Assembly: GCA_041917255.1 (NCBI GenBank)
Contig: JAYRYA010000002.1
Coordinates: 124,001 to 188,000, forward strand
Reading direction: 5' to 3'
Source of the DNA: Zoogloea sp041917255
Lineage (GTDB): Bacteria > Pseudomonadota > Gammaproteobacteria > Burkholderiales > Rhodocyclaceae
Length of the DNA stretch: 64,000 bases
In this document: one piece after another, positions 60,465 through 64,000 of the stretch
Numbering within the stretch: the first letter of the stretch is position 1
Layout: each line of letters begins with the position of its first letter
The notes under the pieces: generated by a model
The model's input: only the letters and a program-made list of their open reading frames with translations
What the model was told of the DNA's origin: nothing
Database searches by the model: none
Made by a program: the position numbers and the translations under genes

Positions 60465-61736
60465 TCACGGCGAATGGGTCGGGGGTGGGCCGTTGTACGG
60501 CAGGCTGGAGAGCGCCTTGAAACTCAGCGCGGTGTAGCGCAGCGCGGCGAGCCGGCAGGCCATCGGGCCGATTTCGTGCTGCCTGAAGATGTTATTGCCC
60601 GAGAGGTTGATCTGGTGGCAATGGACCTGCGCCGTGACGCCCGGGGCGATGGGTTCGCCGTTGCGGCACTCGTTAAGGTAATGCAGCACGTCGGCGTCTT
60701 CGAAGATCAGATGAACGGCTTGCAGGTTTGCCAGATTGCGGGTGCGCCGTTCGTAATCGGTGGCGAAGAAGCCACTGACCGGGGTGGGGTTGAAGCCGAT
60801 CACCTTGTTCACCCCCGGGTTGCGGAAGGCCGTGTAGAGGGCCAGCCCGGCCCCCAGCGAGTGACCCACCAGCGTGATGCGCGGGGCGCCGGGTCGGGCG
60901 GCATCGCGCTCGCGGAGTTCCTCTTCGCGGATCAGGATCTGATCGAGCAGGCGCGGATAGGTGCGCGCGGCCTGGCTGTACTGGTCGTGGAAGAGCGGCA
61001 GCAGGGCGGTGAGAAAGCGCAGGTTCGACCACCAGCCGCCGCTGCCCTGGGTGCCACGGAAGACGATGGCGTATTCGGTGCGTGGGTCGGTCTCGCCGGC
61101 GGCCCTGGCCACCCGGTAGTCCCGTGCCCACACTTCGATGAGGAGGTCCGGCACAAAGAAGTGATAGCCGAGGGCGCGGGGAATCCGGTCGAAATCGTAG
61201 AGCCGCTCCCAGCCGGGGATGAGCAGCGGAATGGCGACGCGGGCATCGTTGGCCGGGTCGCAATCGGCGTGGAAGTCGATGCTGCTGACCTTCTTGTCCT
61301 TGAAGGCCCGGTCACCGAAACGGGCCAGGACGTCCTGCCGCCAATCTTCGGTCTGGAGTGCGTCGAACCCCTCGGGCGCGGCCGTGGGGTCGGTCGGGAG
61401 GTCGCTGAGCCCCCGGGCCTGCCGGCGGGCCTTGAGCCATTCCTTGCGGTCGAAGGCGCGGTAGGTGTCGGCGGCCATCAGCGCATAGGGGGCAAACTGC
61501 TCGGCCACGTCGAAGTGGTGACGGCAGTTGTCATTGCGCGCTTTGCCATGCCAGGGGTAGCAGTCTTCCGGCGTCATGCGCGCAACGGCGGCCTGGGCCG
61601 GTGCGGGTGGCGCCGTCAGGTCGATGAAGTCGCCCGACCAGACCGTGGTGGAGACGAAGAGGCCGGCGATCCACACGAGCAGTGTGACCAGGCCGGTGGG
61701 GCGTCGGCAGGGAGCGTTGCGCATTGCGGCTTTCAT
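60465..61736 (-). CDS. Exported class 3 lipase-like protein
   Basis: 423 residues with a Sec signal (about residues 12-34, GLVTLLVWIAGLFVSTTVWSG). An alpha/beta-hydrolase of the lipase class 3 type: the nucleophile elbow is TLVGHSLGAGLALYTAFRNP, preceded by YAIVFRGTQGSGGWWSNLRF (oxyanion region), with candidate acid and His residues downstream (FEDADVLHYLN). Substrate unknown. It starts 9 bases after the DUF2235 gene, so the two are one unit. Cleaved Sec signals plus a local type II secretion operon suggest it may be a secreted lipase. Confidence 0.85.
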   Translation of the reverse strand: MKAAMRNAPCRRPTGLVTLLVWIAGLFVSTTVWSGDFIDLTAPPAPAQAAVARMTPEDCYPWHGKARNDNCRHHFDVAEQFAPYALMAADTYRAFDRKEWLKARRQARGLSDLPTDPTAAPEGFDALQTEDWRQDVLARFGDRAFKDKKVSSIDFHADCDPANDARVAIPLLIPGWERLYDFDRIPRALGYHFFVPDLLIEVWARDYRVARAAGETDPRTEYAIVFRGTQGSGGWWSNLRFLTALLPLFHDQYSQAARTYPRLLDQILIREEELRERDAARPGAPRITLVGHSLGAGLALYTAFRNPGVNKVIGFNPTPVSGFFATDYERRTRNLANLQAVHLIFEDADVLHYLNECRNGEPIAPGVTAQVHCHQINLSGNNIFRQHEIGPMACRLAALRYTALSFKALSSLPYNGPPPTHSP

Positions 61737-61745
61737 CGACGGGGA

Positions 61746-62948
61746 TCAGCGTTTCTCGAGATCGGCGCACCGGACGGGGTAGGCGCGGGTGATCACCTTG
61801 CCGCGCACCTGCAGGCGCACCGCACCGCTGGCGCCGCGTGCGTCGACGGTGGGCGACAGCGTGTCGTTTGCCGGCCGCTCCCGCTCTTCGCAGGTGCTGC
61901 CGGCGTTGGCGGGGGCGTCGCCGATGGACCAGTGCGCCAGGGCCTTGGGGTCGCCCGCCGGGGCTGGGCCGACATCGACGCCGTAGCCGGCCAGTCGTTG
62001 GATCATCCAGCCCAGGGAAATGTCGGGCAGCCCTGTTTCGCCGTCATAGCCGCCGCCCACATCGGCGTGGGCGCCGGGGAACCATTCCTGTTCCAGCGTG
62101 GTGTGCTGAGCGTTGTATGCCGGGCACAGGAGCAGTGGATGGAAGCGGCTGCGCTTCTCATCCAGTGAAACCGCGTGGGCGATGTGGTGGATCGGTGGAT
62201 AGCTGCCGGTCTTGTAGCGGTCGCCTTCCTTGCGGTTGGGCATCTCCTTGCATACCCCATACTTGACGAAGGCCGAGCCGGGCACGGTGTCCCACACGCC
62301 GAGGAGGGTGATCTCGGCGCCGTGCACGTCGCGACCGAGGCGCTGGCCGATCTTCGGCGCCATCGGCGGCACGGTGCCCGGCTTCCAGTTCGTCCATGCC
62401 GTGGCGTGATCGTCGTCGGCTTCGTCCTTGACGATTTCCTGGATGGCGTTGGCGAGCTTGAGTTGCCTGCGTCGGCTGTCTTCCTTCGGGGGTACCCCGG
62501 CATAGGCGATCAGCCCGGCGAGGTTGCGGGCCTCGTGGGCGCCACGGCTGAAGCCGAAGATGAAGATCCGGTCCCCTGACTCGTACTGCTCGGCCAGGAA
62601 GGCGTAGCCGCAGCGCACCCGGCGTTCGAGCCCGTGCCCCAGGGCGTTGCCGAAAACTGGATTGGTGGTGGAGCCGACACCCGGGATGTAGGCGGCGGCA
62701 AAGCCGTCCTTGCGGTGGGCGAGCAGCCGGTCATGGAGCCGCCAGACATTGGTGCGGGAGTCTGCGCTGTTGCCGGTGCCATCGAGAAAGACGAACAGAT
62801 CGTGGGTCGCCCGCGGGCTGCCCGCCGTTGGGCGCTCGGTGACGTCCATCTCACATTCGTAGGCAGCGACACCTGCGGCGTGGGCCAGGAGCATGACGCC
62901 CGCCAGCAAGGCTTTCTTGCCCCGAGGGGCGGAAAACAGCGTGTTCAT
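61746..62948 (-). CDS. Exported DUF2235 (Tle1-like) hydrolase
   Basis: 400 residues. A signal peptide (KKALLAGVMLLAHAAGVAAYE) precedes a DUF2235 domain: HDLFVFLDGTGNSADSRTNVWRLHD, IFIFGFSRGAHEARNLAGLIAYAG (GxSxG nucleophile elbow) and EWFPGAHADVGGGYDGETGLPDISLGWM. DUF2235 proteins include the Tle1 type VI secretion phospholipases, but those lack signal peptides. This one appears to be exported by Sec and has no VI-secretion neighbours. GGGAGG lies 4 bases before the ATG. Confidence 0.87.
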   Translation of the reverse strand: MNTLFSAPRGKKALLAGVMLLAHAAGVAAYECEMDVTERPTAGSPRATHDLFVFLDGTGNSADSRTNVWRLHDRLLAHRKDGFAAAYIPGVGSTTNPVFGNALGHGLERRVRCGYAFLAEQYESGDRIFIFGFSRGAHEARNLAGLIAYAGVPPKEDSRRRQLKLANAIQEIVKDEADDDHATAWTNWKPGTVPPMAPKIGQRLGRDVHGAEITLLGVWDTVPGSAFVKYGVCKEMPNRKEGDRYKTGSYPPIHHIAHAVSLDEKRSRFHPLLLCPAYNAQHTTLEQEWFPGAHADVGGGYDGETGLPDISLGWMIQRLAGYGVDVGPAPAGDPKALAHWSIGDAPANAGSTCEERERPANDTLSPTVDARGASGAVRLQVRGKVITRAYPVRCADLEKR

Positions 62949-63040
62949 TGTGCCTCCCAGGCGGTTGGTCGATCTTGTAGTCGGGCATTGTTCCGGTATA
63001 GCAGGCGAATGGCATTCATGCAGATTTGGCGGGCAGGCAT

Positions 63041-63070
63041 CTTGAAGTCCGCGGGGTGCCCCTCATCTAT
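63041..63070 (+). promoter_or_regulatory. Sigma-32 (heat-shock)-type promoter of clpB
   Basis: CTTGAAG (63041-63047), an 11-base spacer and CCCCTCATCTAT (63059-63070) resemble the RpoH consensus CTTGAAA / CCCCATNT. It ends 26 bases before the clpB ATG. Heat-shock control of clpB is general in proteobacteria, which supports the reading. Confidence 0.75.
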
Positions 63071-63096
63071 GCCCCAGACAGAAATCCGGAGGCCTT

Positions 63097-64000
<904 letters not shown>

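Noticed and set aside
62975..62990. Half-site resembling the REP palindrome (TGTAGTCGGGCA)
   Set aside because: Only one arm is present, with no inverted partner; probably chance.

Overview
The window is 64 kb of high-GC, densely packed bacterial chromosome with about 55 protein genes and no rRNA, tRNA, CRISPR array, prophage or transposase that I could recognise. Gene content and order suggest a betaproteobacterium, most likely of the order Rhodocyclales (Azospira, Azonexus, Thauera or Azoarcus-like relatives). The pointers are smpB-ratA-rnfH-DUF4124-guaB, fnr next to hemN, a Gcr-type membrane protein, hopanoid hpnCDE and a complete type II secretion operon. The taxonomic call is inference from gene content, not from a marker gene.

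Layout. 1-3.1 kb: secF (cut by the left edge), secD and yajC on the minus strand, with a REP-like palindrome pair between secD and secF. 3.3-6.2 kb: a small unknown gene with a strong terminator, a 331-bp AT-richer gap, then uvrD. 6.2-14.3 kb, minus strand: DUF192 protein, rluE, an acyl-lipid desaturase, an MscS-type channel, a PLD-type nuclease, an RsmB-like methyltransferase, DUF3108 protein, purN and a DedA protein. 14.5-18.4 kb: pepN and transaldolase. 18.4-29.6 kb: a twelve-gene type II secretion operon, gspC to gspN, with many 4-base overlaps. 29.7-31.4 kb: an exported intradiol-dioxygenase-like lipoprotein and truC.

31.5-41.9 kb is the region most concerned with oxygen and metals. It holds a Gcr-like membrane protein, a soluble protein with two receptor-tip-like segments, an ODP-like (oxygen-binding di-iron, metallo-beta-lactamase fold) protein, SirB2, then fnr and hemN divergent around a perfect FNR box. 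A TauE/SafE-type membrane protein, copA (with a 13-codon coupled leader ORF), copZ and ppa follow. 42-51.8 kb: a BaiN-type flavoprotein, a large DUF748/AsmA-like protein, phhB, a TPR protein, smpB, ratA, rnfH, a DUF4124 protein and guaB.

51.9-60.5 kb: a lone ABC ATPase, the squalene/hopanoid genes hpnCDE, then an Att-like ABC ATPase, double-FtsX permease and AttH/CrtC-like exported protein. The permease and AttH-like genes are separated by a 390-bp repeat-rich insertion flanked by near-identical 17-18 bp direct repeats. 60.5-63 kb: two Sec-exported lipase-like proteins, plausible clients of the type II secretion system. 63.1 kb to the end: clpB, cut by the right edge, behind a sigma-32-like promoter.

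The most unusual items are the receptor-tip/ODP gene pair and the 390-bp repeat insertion with its overlapping 130-codon frame. Neither is proven by sequence reading alone.
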